Part shown: positions 15,893 through 23,456 of the stretch, piece by piece
How positions within the stretch are numbered: position 1 is the stretch's first letter
Layout of the letters: the number at the start of each line of letters is the position of its first letter
Source of the DNA: DASSWB01 sp035705495
GTDB lineage: Bacteria; Bacteroidota; Bacteroidia; Flavobacteriales; Flavobacteriaceae
Direction: 5' to 3'
Length of the DNA stretch: 36,114 nucleotides
Assembly (NCBI GenBank): GCA_035705495.1
Contig: DASSWB010000137.1
Span: 1 to 36,114, forward strand
Position numbers and translations under genes: made by a program
The notes under the pieces: model-generated
What the model saw: the letters and a program-made list of their open reading frames with translations, nothing else
The model's database searches: none
Told to the model about the DNA's origin: nothing

Positions 15893-16612
15893 ATGAGTAC
15901 TATAGAAACTAAAACCGTAGCCGAATTGGTCACCGAAAACATTAAAAGAGCCCAAGTTTTTAAAAAATACGGAATTGATTTTTGTTGTCAAGGGGGCATT
16001 AGTGTTGAAAAAGCTGCTGAAAAATACAATGTAGATTACAACAAGTTAAAAGATGAACTGGCAAATGTGGAATTCAACATTACTCGCGCCACCGATTACG
16101 ATAACTGGAAACTTGATTTCTTGACCGATCATATTTTAAATGTTCACCATGCTTATGTTGAAGAAAACCTTCCAATTTTAAAACAATACGCTGAAAAGGT
16201 GCACCGTGTTCACGGTCATCACTATCCTGAATTATTGGAGATCAAAAATATTTTCAACGAGCTTGCTGGCGATTTTGCCGCACATTGCAAAAAAGAAGAA
16301 TTGATCCTTTTCCCATTTATCAAAAAAATGGTCGCCGCCGAGAAAGCAGGAGAATCATTACCTCAAGCACATTTTGGAAGCGTGGACAATCCCATTAAGA
16401 TGATGGAAGTCGATCACGAAGAAACCGGTGAAGCCATGAGACAAATCGCAAAATTGAGCAACAATTACACGCCGCCATCAGGGGCTTGCAACACTTACCG
16501 TGCATTTTTTGCCCTTTTGGATGAATTTGAGCAAGATTTGCACCAACACGTTCATTTGGAAAATAACATCTTGTTTCGCAAATCTTTGGAATTGGAAAAA
16601 AAACTGAAATAA
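15893..16612 (+). CDS. ric: Iron-sulfur cluster repair di-iron protein Ric/ScdA/YtfE
   Basis: 239 residues. The N-terminal ScdA_N domain has the CC pair (C31, C32) in KYGIDFCCQGG. The rest is a hemerythrin-like four-helix domain with spaced histidines (HHAYVEENL, HGHHYPELLEI, AAHCKKEELILFPF, VDHEETGEAM, HQHVHLENNILF) that carry the di-iron site. Ric proteins restore iron-sulfur clusters damaged by NO or peroxide and are a standard part of NO regulons. It sits directly upstream of the NO reductase gene, with a terminator-like hairpin between them, and has its own operator-bearing promoter. Confidence 0.95.
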   Translation: MSTIETKTVAELVTENIKRAQVFKKYGIDFCCQGGISVEKAAEKYNVDYNKLKDELANVEFNITRATDYDNWKLDFLTDHILNVHHAYVEENLPILKQYAEKVHRVHGHHYPELLEIKNIFNELAGDFAAHCKKEELILFPFIKKMVAAEKAGESLPQAHFGSVDNPIKMMEVDHEETGEAMRQIAKLSNNYTPPSGACNTYRAFFALLDEFEQDLHQHVHLENNILFRKSLELEKKLK

Positions 16613-16685
16613 TCCGTTTAATCGATGATGCTTTTTTGCATTCGAAAAATATTTACTAATTTAAACGTCAAGTTAATGAAGATGA

Positions 16686-16719
16686 AGAGGCAAAATCTAA
16701 AAGTTTTGCCTCTTTTCTT
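16686..16719 (+). terminator. Terminator between ric and norB
   Basis: Stem AGAGGCAAAA (16686-16695) pairs perfectly with TTTTGCCTCT (16704-16713) around an 8-base loop and is followed by TTT. It fits a rho-independent terminator or attenuator. No good promoter is seen between it and norB, so some read-through from ric may be needed to express norB. Confidence 0.75.
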
Positions 16720-16749
16720 AAATAAAACAACCAACTAACCCACCAATCA

Positions 16750-19002
16750 ATGAAAAAAGAAAAGAAACTCTGGATTGCTTTTATCCTCGTCAGTGCCATT
16801 TCCTTTGCCGTTTTGGGCTACTACGGATTTGAAATTTACCAAAAAGCACCACCGCTACCTGAACGCGTGGTCACGACCGATGGAACCTTGGTTTTCGACG
16901 GGCAAGACATTAAAGATGGCCAAAATGTTTGGCAAAGTATGGGCGGACAAGAAGTGGGTTCCATTTGGGGCCACGGCGCCTATATTGCTCCCGATTGGAC
17001 TGCAGATTGGCTGCATCGCGAATCACTTTACATATTGGATCAATGGGCACAACAAGATCACAATCAGAGTTACGAAAGTCTGAGCAGCGAAAAACAAGCT
17101 GCACTGGAAAGACGACTTCAACTGGAAGTCAGGGAAAACACCTATAATGAAGCTGATGGCAGCATAACTGTTTCTCCCATGCGTGCAAAAGCCATTGCAC
17201 ATCTTTCTGATTATTATGAAGGCTTGTTTATGGATGATCCAGAGCTGGACGCGTTGAGAGCCTACTATGCCATCCCGAAGAATTCAATTAAAGATGAAGC
17301 ACGTATGCAGCAAATGAGCGCCTTCTTTTTTTGGGCCACATGGGCTTGTGTCACCGAAAGACCTGGAGAAGATATTAGCTACACCCACAACTGGCCCCCG
17401 GAAGAACTGGTCGGCAATAAGCCAACTGGAGATTTATTGATCTGGACTGGTTTCAGCATCATTTTATTGCTCGTGGGGATTGGCATCATGGTATTCCACC
17501 ACGCACGCATCAAAGAGGAAGAAGAACCTGAGATGCCGGTTGAAGATCCGCTCATGCGGCAAACGCTCACTCCTTCAATGCTTGCCGTGAAAAAATACAT
17601 GTGGGTGGTAAGTATTTTGGTTTTGATCCAGGTTACGCTCGGTGTAATAACCGCGCATTACGGCGTTGAAGGCGATGCTTTCTACGGATTTGACCTCGCT
17701 GAAATCATGCCTTATTCCATCTCCAGGACATGGCACGTACAATTGGGAATTTTATGGATTGCAACTGCTTGGCTAGCAACAGGATTATATATTGCACCCT
17801 CAGTAGCGGGAAAAGATCCGAAGTTTCAGAAACTGGGCGTGAACTTTTTGTTCATTTGTTTGCTCATTATCGTTTTGGGTTCCATGGCCGGACAATGGAT
17901 GGGTGTGATGCAAAAATTAGGATTGGAAACAAACTTCTGGTTTGGGCATCAAGGTTATGAATATGTTGATCTGGGTCGTTTCTGGCAAATTTTCTTATTG
18001 ATTGGCTTGTTCTTGTGGCTGGCTTTAATGGTTCGGCCTTTAATGCCAGTAATCAGGAGCAAAACCCCTGAAAAGAGTTTGCTCATTATGTTCCTCGTTT
18101 CATCTGCCGCCATTGCTTTATTTTACGCCGCAGGTTTAATGTGGGGCAGACAAACAAATCTTGCCATTGCCGAATATTGGCGTTGGTGGGTGGTTCACCT
18201 TTGGGTAGAAGGTTTCTTCGAGGTTTTTGCGACCGTGGTTTCCGCTTTCTTGTTCGTCAGGTTAGGATTGCTTCGAACAAAAACAGCGACTTTAAGTGTG
18301 ATTTTGGCTACAGTTATTTTCCTTTCCGGCGGAATTTTGGGAACTTTCCATCACTTGTATTTTAGTGGAACCCCAACTTCGGTAATGGCCATTGGTGCGA
18401 CATTTAGTGCTCTGGAAGTGGTTCCTTTGGTTTTAATCGGATTTGAGGCTTACCACAATTACCGCTTGAGTAAGGCAACACAATGGTTGAAAGATTACAA
18501 ATGGCCAATTTATTGTTTGGTGGCAGTAGCGTTCTGGAACTTTTTCGGTGCTGGAATATTAGGGTTTATCATCAATCCGCCCATAGCACTTTATTATATT
18601 CAAGGTCTGAATACCACGGCAGCACATGCGCACGGGGCACTTTTCGGTGTATATGGTATGCTTGGAATTGGTTTGATGCTTTTCGTATTGCGAAGCATGT
18701 ACCGCGTTCAGGTCTGGAATGATAAATTGATTGGTTTCGCTTTTTGGTCCATCAATGTCGGTTTGATGCTCATGTTGATATTGAGCTTGTTGCCAATGGG
18801 CGTGCTTCAAGCAGTAGCAAGTGTTAACGAAGGCATGTGGTACGCAAGATCGGCCGAATTCATGCAGCAACCTCACATGGATATCATCAGGTGGTTGCGC
18901 GTTGTGGGCGACACGATTTTTGCAATTGGTTTGTTTGCTTTTGTCTGGTTCGTTTTCGGATTGAATTCCAAAAAGAAAATTCCAAAAGATAAAATGCCAT
19001 AA
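16750..19002 (+). CDS. norB: Quinol-dependent nitric oxide reductase (qNOR)
   Basis: 750 residues, the single-chain qNOR (NorZ) type that reduces two NO to N2O with quinol electrons at the inner membrane. An N-terminal membrane anchor is followed by a NorC-like periplasmic domain (about 35-220; GQDIKDGQNVWQSMGGQEVGSIWGHGAY) without a CxxCH haem site. Then comes a roughly 12-helix NorB core. Conserved ligands can be placed: H329 in TWHVQLG, H483 in VVHLWVEGFFEVF, the FeB pair H534/H535 in FHHLYFSG, and H626/H628 in AAHAHGALFG. Length is typical. It is the enzyme that removes the NO made by the NirK encoded about 4 kb downstream. Confidence 0.97.
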   Translation: MKKEKKLWIAFILVSAISFAVLGYYGFEIYQKAPPLPERVVTTDGTLVFDGQDIKDGQNVWQSMGGQEVGSIWGHGAYIAPDWTADWLHRESLYILDQWAQQDHNQSYESLSSEKQAALERRLQLEVRENTYNEADGSITVSPMRAKAIAHLSDYYEGLFMDDPELDALRAYYAIPKNSIKDEARMQQMSAFFFWATWACVTERPGEDISYTHNWPPEELVGNKPTGDLLIWTGFSIILLLVGIGIMVFHHARIKEEEEPEMPVEDPLMRQTLTPSMLAVKKYMWVVSILVLIQVTLGVITAHYGVEGDAFYGFDLAEIMPYSISRTWHVQLGILWIATAWLATGLYIAPSVAGKDPKFQKLGVNFLFICLLIIVLGSMAGQWMGVMQKLGLETNFWFGHQGYEYVDLGRFWQIFLLIGLFLWLALMVRPLMPVIRSKTPEKSLLIMFLVSSAAIALFYAAGLMWGRQTNLAIAEYWRWWVVHLWVEGFFEVFATVVSAFLFVRLGLLRTKTATLSVILATVIFLSGGILGTFHHLYFSGTPTSVMAIGATFSALEVVPLVLIGFEAYHNYRLSKATQWLKDYKWPIYCLVAVAFWNFFGAGILGFIINPPIALYYIQGLNTTAAHAHGALFGVYGMLGIGLMLFVLRSMYRVQVWNDKLIGFAFWSINVGLMLMLILSLLPMGVLQAVASVNEGMWYARSAEFMQQPHMDIIRWLRVVGDTIFAIGLFAFVWFVFGLNSKKKIPKDKMP

Positions 19003-19011
19003 ATTATAATT

Positions 19012-19122
19012 AGGTTGTTTGAAAAGCTTCGACGTAATTCTAGATATTTCAGTATCTATAATCCTTAGAAGGGAAACACGTTCAAGAGACAAAACTTAAA
19101 CTTTTCAAACAACCTTTTTTTA
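19012..19122. terminator. Long-armed hairpin after norB (terminator or structured element)
   Basis: Fifteen bases AGGTTGTTTGAAAAG at 19012-19026 are exactly complementary to CTTTTCAAACAACCT at 19101-19115, and a T-run follows. The 74-base loop contains a smaller imperfect hairpin around TAGATATTTCAGTATCTA (19040-19057). The element lies just before the next gene at 19134. As a terminator the loop is unusually large, so a regulatory RNA structure or a small insertion is also possible. Confidence 0.6.
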
Positions 19123-19133
19123 TTTTGTAAAAA

Positions 19134-20354
19134 ATGCAGCAAATTTTCAATCTTAAAAAACATGTGAATATTGCGCTAAGTTTTTTCTTGGCGGCAGCAT
19201 TGCTGGGAATTTTTCTCAGGTTGTTTTTTGTGATTTCCATTCCTGCGAATTTCAGGTATGTGGTTCACGCACATTCACACGTCGCTTTATTGGGTTGGGT
19301 TTATTTGGCGCTGCTGAGCATCATTTATAAAATGTATTTTTTGAATTCTGAAAAACAGAAACGCTACCTCTATATTTTTTGGTTTACTTTCATCACCTTG
19401 ATCGGGATGCTTTTTACATTTCCGTTTACGGGTTATGCCTTGTTCTCCATTATATTTTCGAGCTTGTTCTTGATTGCCTCCTATTTTATGGCCTGGTTTG
19501 TTTTTAAAAATATTCCGCAGCAATTCAAAAAAACCAATTCTTATACCTGCATCAAGGCTGCACTCTGGTATTTGATTATTTCCAGTATCGGACCTTGGGC
19601 AATTGGTGGCGTGATGGCGACTTTGGGAAATACTAGCATTTGGTATAAACTGTCCATTTATTTTTACTTGCATTTTCAATACAATGCTTGGTTCATTCTC
19701 GCTTTGATCGGAATTCTTTTTTTTATTTTTGAGAAATTCCAAATTGAAATCGGCAGGAAGCAATTCAAGAGCTTCTTCCTTCTTTTGAACCTTGGGTTGA
19801 TTTTTAGTCTATTTTTATCGGCTTTATGGGTTGAAAATGTGCCGGTATTCATCTATATTTTAGCAGGTATAGGTGGGATTCTTCAATTTGCGGCTTTCAT
19901 TCAGTTTTTTTCAATTCTAAAAAAAGCATGGAAAAGATTTGCTGTTCATCTTTCAGGTTTTATCCAATCCATCTTTAAAATATTGATTGTTTTTCTGTTT
20001 ATAAAAGTCGGAATGCAGTTGCTTACCGCCGTTCCGTTCTTTGCCAATCTTGCGGCGCTTTATACCGATTTCGTGATTGGTTATTTGCATTTCACGTTTC
20101 TTGGCTTGGTGAGCATCAGCTTATTCGTGTTTTTGGATCACTTTAAATTACTGAAGCTGCCAAAATGGGTATTTTCTATTTATTTCTGCGGATTTATTAT
20201 TTCTGAAATCCTTATTTTCTACAAAGGAACTGCCTATTGGTTGGGCTGGAGTATTTTTGACGAATACTTCAAAACCTTGGTAGTTATAAGTGGTTTAATG
20301 CCGATAGCCATTGGAATCCTGTTATTCTTGAATTTGAAAAAGATTCCGAAGTAA
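19134..20354 (+). CDS. Polytopic membrane protein with HAHSH motif, NO-reductase neighbour
   Basis: 406 residues, about 11-12 predicted membrane helices and almost no soluble domain. Residues 45-49 read HAHSH, at the start of the second helix (VVHAHSHVALLGWVYLALL). More helix histidines occur in YLHFQYNAWF and YLHFTFLGLV. The HAH-x-x-x-LGW style is reminiscent of haem-copper oxidase subunit I-like and NnrS-like proteins, but I cannot assign it to either. Position directly after norB, in the same direction, suggests a role in NO reduction or tolerance, perhaps with haem or copper bound by the histidines. The function is not known. Confidence 0.8.
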   Translation: MQQIFNLKKHVNIALSFFLAAALLGIFLRLFFVISIPANFRYVVHAHSHVALLGWVYLALLSIIYKMYFLNSEKQKRYLYIFWFTFITLIGMLFTFPFTGYALFSIIFSSLFLIASYFMAWFVFKNIPQQFKKTNSYTCIKAALWYLIISSIGPWAIGGVMATLGNTSIWYKLSIYFYLHFQYNAWFILALIGILFFIFEKFQIEIGRKQFKSFFLLLNLGLIFSLFLSALWVENVPVFIYILAGIGGILQFAAFIQFFSILKKAWKRFAVHLSGFIQSIFKILIVFLFIKVGMQLLTAVPFFANLAALYTDFVIGYLHFTFLGLVSISLFVFLDHFKLLKLPKWVFSIYFCGFIISEILIFYKGTAYWLGWSIFDEYFKTLVVISGLMPIAIGILLFLNLKKIPK

Positions 20355-20393
20355 AAAAGAAAATGTAAATGCTGGAGAGGGAGTTGTAAAAAT

Positions 20394-20552
20394 TTAGAGT
20401 TGCTTTTTGTGCTCTTCACTTCTTTCTTTAGAAAAACGATATATTTTTCTAATTAGAAAAAAACCAACTACAAGCACCACTAGCACTTGTAATCCAATTA
20501 AAAGATAAATTAAGGTCATAAAAAAAAGATCAACGGATACATATGAGGTCAT
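20394..20552 (-). CDS. Possible small single-pass membrane protein
   Basis: 52 residues read on the minus strand, opening MTSYVSVDLFFMTLIYLL, then a hydrophobic stretch rich in V, L and G, and a basic-charged tail FLIRKIYRFSKERSEEHKK. The layout (short outside part, one helix, positively charged cytoplasmic tail) is that of a genuine small membrane protein rather than random AT-rich sequence. A TAATTTTC box, one mismatch from the -7 consensus, lies some 40-50 bases upstream. It is convergent with the gene at 19134-20354. Without homologues in hand this remains tentative. Confidence 0.4.
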   Translation of the reverse strand: MTSYVSVDLFFMTLIYLLIGLQVLVVLVVGFFLIRKIYRFSKERSEEHKKQL

Positions 20553-20813
20553 GAATCCAAGACAGCAAATTTGGGAAAATTATAACATACTTATTACCGT
20601 TATTCGTCTTTTTCTTGCCATTTCTAACAAAATTTTAAAAATAAATTCCTTCTCAATTTTATAGCTTTAGGTGTATTAACGTTTTTTACATAAGTGTTAA
20701 CTATTTTAACATAATTAAATCAACCTCGTGCTAATAATCTTTAACAAAGATTACTTTAGCGTGATTCAAAAAATAAACCAAGTAGGAAAAACCATTCCTC
20801 CTAATTGACTAAT
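20553..20813. other. AT-rich intergenic stretch before the AraC-type regulator
   Basis: No gene seen. A short palindrome GTTAA-N5-TTAAC lies near 20696-20710 and a plausible -7 box TACTTTAG is at 20752-20759 for the regulator gene. The TGA-N6-TCA operator of the island is not found here. Confidence 0.4.
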
Positions 20814-21863
20814 ATGAAGACATTTGTTAAAGCGTTGCCTGTTCATGAAATTATCAGGGATTTAGCCACGCAATTCGGTGTGGCAATAGAGGAAGACTGC
20901 GGAGAACTCACAATTCAATTAGCCGAAAATCTCGGGGAAGGTTTTATTCGCGGAATCAGCTTTGAAAATGGCATTGGCGTAATAGAATACAGGTGCACGT
21001 TTTATAAAGACATGGAACTGCACTTTACAAAAAACAATACGCATCCTTTAAAGTTTGTTTTCTGTTCAAAAGGAAGAATTGATCATACCTTTGAGGATGA
21101 CGATGAAGTACACACCATTCATACCTACCAGAATATCATCGTTTCCAGCAGCGGACATAACGGACATGTACTTTATTTTAAAGCAAATGAAATCACACAT
21201 GTTCTGAGCTTGGAAATAATCCGCGAAGCATTTAATTCCCGAAACAACCATGAATTCAAGGATTTAAATAAAAATCTAAAAAATGTTTTTAAAGATGCAA
21301 ATGCGAAAGAACATTTTTTCTATCAAGGAAACTACAGTATTAAAGCTGCAGATATTGTTGATGATATTAACACAAAACAAGTTTCCGGTTTTCTGAGATC
21401 CATTTTTCTGGAAGGAAAAGCTTTCGAAATGTTGGTCATACAAATTGAACAATATCAAGATGACCAGAGAGATGATAAATTACCGCAAATCTTAAGACGG
21501 ACTGATGTTGAAAAGGTTAAAAAGGCCATCCAAATTATTGAAAATGATTTAGGACAAAATTTTTCAGTAGATTTTCTTGCGAAGGAAGTGGGCACCAATG
21601 TTAACAAGTTACAAGATGGTTTTAAGTACATGTTCAACTTGACGGTCAACAAATATATGCAACAAGCCAAACTTGAAGCTGCGAAAGAAATGTTCGCCAA
21701 AACCGATTATAATATTTCACAGATCGTAAATTTGATCGGGCTTAATAATAGAAGTTATTTTTCAAAGGTCTTCAAAGAAAAATATGGCGTAAGTCCGAAA
21801 TATTTTTTGAAATCAAGAAAAGACAAGGAAGGTGAAGATGAATTGAACGACGACAGAAATTAA
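20814..21863 (+). CDS. AraC-family transcriptional regulator
   Basis: 349 residues from the ATG at 20814. A TTG three codons earlier would also be in frame. The C-terminal ~105 residues form a two-helix-turn-helix AraC domain: NFSVDFLAKEVGTNVNKLQ, then QAKLEAAKEMFAKTDYNISQI, NRSYFSKVFKEKYGVSPKYF. The N-terminal ~220 residues have no clear domain. They contain HFTKNNTHPLKFVFCSKG and a cupin-like beta pattern (IIVSSSGHNGHVLYF), suggesting a ligand-binding barrel. Position between the NO reductase region and the nirK operon suggests control of one of them. The inducer is unknown. Confidence 0.88.
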   Translation: MKTFVKALPVHEIIRDLATQFGVAIEEDCGELTIQLAENLGEGFIRGISFENGIGVIEYRCTFYKDMELHFTKNNTHPLKFVFCSKGRIDHTFEDDDEVHTIHTYQNIIVSSSGHNGHVLYFKANEITHVLSLEIIREAFNSRNNHEFKDLNKNLKNVFKDANAKEHFFYQGNYSIKAADIVDDINTKQVSGFLRSIFLEGKAFEMLVIQIEQYQDDQRDDKLPQILRRTDVEKVKKAIQIIENDLGQNFSVDFLAKEVGTNVNKLQDGFKYMFNLTVNKYMQQAKLEAAKEMFAKTDYNISQIVNLIGLNNRSYFSKVFKEKYGVSPKYFLKSRKDKEGEDELNDDRN

Positions 21864-22024
21864 ACATCCAATAATTGGTTTCTTTTCGATTTTATTGATG
21901 TCATTTCTCTTCAGACAAAAGAAACCGCCACAGACACCGTTTCCGAATAACCAATTCGTTTCAGAACTTGTTCTATTCTTCCTTGGCAACTGTGACGGTT
22001 CTCAACCAACCAAACAAACAAATT

Positions 22025-22642
22025 TTATTTTACCTCATTTTTGATCGCGGATACTGTTTCAGCATTATTTACGCCCAAACCTTCTTGTTGGTGAATCAAC
22101 AAACCATTTTCATCAAATACACTGATGATATTGGAGTGGGAAAAATCCATCGGTGAGATTTTCTTGTAACTCACGGCCAGAACGGCTGCAAACTCTCTCG
22201 TATCTTCGGGCGTACCACGCAAGAACATCCAGTGATCATCTTCCATCAAATTTTCTTTTGAAAAGGTTTTTAATCTTTCAGGAGTGTCGGTTTCAGGATC
22301 AATACTCACCAAAACAAATTTTAAATTTGAAAGTTCCTTTTCAGAAAACTGAGCTTCAATATTTCTCATATCGGCCACCAATCTGGGACAAGCGGCTTTG
22401 CACGAAGTATAAATCATCACCATCACCACTACGTCACCTCGAAGTTCTTTCAGTTCCAACTCTTCATTATCTTGGTTGGTCCAAGTTGAAGGAAGATTGT
22501 AAATGGATAATTCAGGTAATTCCTTGGTGATTTCAACTTCCGTATTTTCTTTCGAAGCAACTCCCGATATCATACTATCATCAGGTTTGTTACAACCAAT
22601 CAACATGCTAAACACGACGGAAAATAATATTATTTTTTTCAT
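22025..22642 (-). CDS. SCO1/SenC copper-chaperone lipoprotein
   Basis: 205 residues. A lipoprotein signal peptide ends LIGC with the modified cysteine at C17. The thioredoxin-like SCO domain has the copper-binding CxxxC (C81, C85 in YTSCKAACPRL) and the third ligand H169 (DFSHSNIISV). SCO proteins hand copper to copper enzymes. As the third gene of nirK-nirV-sco it probably loads NirK. I chose the ATG at 22642 because it starts the signal peptide (MKKIILFSV). The frame extends 10 codons upstream into the end of the preceding gene but those residues do not fit a signal peptide. Confidence 0.9.
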   Translation of the reverse strand: MKKIILFSVVFSMLIGCNKPDDSMISGVASKENTEVEITKELPELSIYNLPSTWTNQDNEELELKELRGDVVVMVMIYTSCKAACPRLVADMRNIEAQFSEKELSNLKFVLVSIDPETDTPERLKTFSKENLMEDDHWMFLRGTPEDTREFAAVLAVSYKKISPMDFSHSNIISVFDENGLLIHQQEGLGVNNAETVSAIKNEVK

Positions 22643-22652
22643 TTTTTTAGTT

Positions 22653-23429
22653 TTATAAAATTTCAGGAGCAACGTCTTTTACACATCTGAAACCAAGGTT
22701 TTTCACATTATAGTTTGCTTTCATGCTTCCGCGGAAAGCATAGCGCATAAAAGCAGCATAGTTCATTAAATCTGATGCGCCCAATGCCGCAGCACCACAA
22801 AACAAGTTGTTATCTCCGGTACTTCCTTTTCGGGATTCACCCGAAACCATTACAGAATTGAAGTCGAGTGTCCACTCCCAAACCAATCCGTGCATATCAT
22901 AAACACCCCAGTAGTTTTTAAATGTTTTCCCTATCTCATTATTATAGGTATTGGGTGTTTCATACCATTTCAAAATATACTGGTTATAATTAGCCTCTTC
23001 CCGCGCGTCAGCCATTTTTTGATTTGCCATGGCTACATATTCCCATTCATCAACTGTTGGTAATCGTTTACCTTGACATTCGCAATAATTTTTTGCAGCG
23101 TACCAAGAAACGTTGGTGACCGGTGAATTTGCTGGTAACGTTCCAAAATCCTCATCAGATTTCCACTGACTTAAATAATTGGCGTCTGCAAACAATCTTT
23201 TTACCTCTGATTTTTTCCATCGAGGGAATTTTTTCACGAACTCAGCAAATTGCTCATTCGTTACAGGATAAACATCCATGGAAAAATCATCAATTTTTAC
23301 TGCGGAATTTGCTCCGTATAGCGGCATGAACTCTCCTCCTTTTATCTCAACCATAGGTACGGATTGGCAATAAGCCCCAACTTGTACCATTACTGCGAAA
23401 CAAATTACCAATCCGACTAGAGTTTTCAT
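22653..23429 (-). CDS. nirV: NirV-like SUMF1-domain protein
   Basis: 258 residues with an N-terminal signal peptide (MKTLVGLVICFAVMVQVGAY) and a formylglycine-generating-enzyme fold: GGEFMPLYG, DVYPVTNEQFAEFV, SPVTNVSWYAAKNYCECQGKRLPT, YDMHGLVWEW and the final NVKNLGFRCVKD. In the segment where true FGE enzymes have their catalytic cysteine pair, this protein reads MNYAAFMRYAFRG, with no cysteines, so it is probably not a formylglycine synthase. NirV, coded beside nirK in several denitrifiers, belongs to this family and has no settled function. Its place between nirK and the copper chaperone supports that name and an export-side role in NirK maturation. Confidence 0.82.
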   Translation of the reverse strand: MKTLVGLVICFAVMVQVGAYCQSVPMVEIKGGEFMPLYGANSAVKIDDFSMDVYPVTNEQFAEFVKKFPRWKKSEVKRLFADANYLSQWKSDEDFGTLPANSPVTNVSWYAAKNYCECQGKRLPTVDEWEYVAMANQKMADAREEANYNQYILKWYETPNTYNNEIGKTFKNYWGVYDMHGLVWEWTLDFNSVMVSGESRKGSTGDNNLFCGAAALGASDLMNYAAFMRYAFRGSMKANYNVKNLGFRCVKDVAPEIL

Positions 23430-23456
23430 TTTTTTTAGGTTTTAAAAATTATTTAT

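Noticed and set aside
19020..19031. TGA-N6-TCG as a seventh operator for the gene after norB
   Set aside because: One mismatch in the core, it lies inside the hairpin arm, and no -7 box stands 33 bp downstream.
18559..19092. Long reading frame on the minus strand opposite the end of norB
   Set aside because: It is the shadow of the well-supported norB frame, has no recognisable family, and its composition (many H, Q, N) is typical for antisense frames.
19287..19763. Minus-strand frame of 158 codons inside the HAHSH membrane-protein gene
   Set aside because: Antisense of a hydrophobic gene gives a polar, K/N/Q-rich product with no family resemblance; judged a shadow.
22653..23429. Sulfatase-activating formylglycine enzyme tied to the sulfation genes
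   Set aside because: The catalytic cysteine pair is missing, no sulfatase is encoded here, and the gene lies within the nirK operon, so the NirV reading is better.
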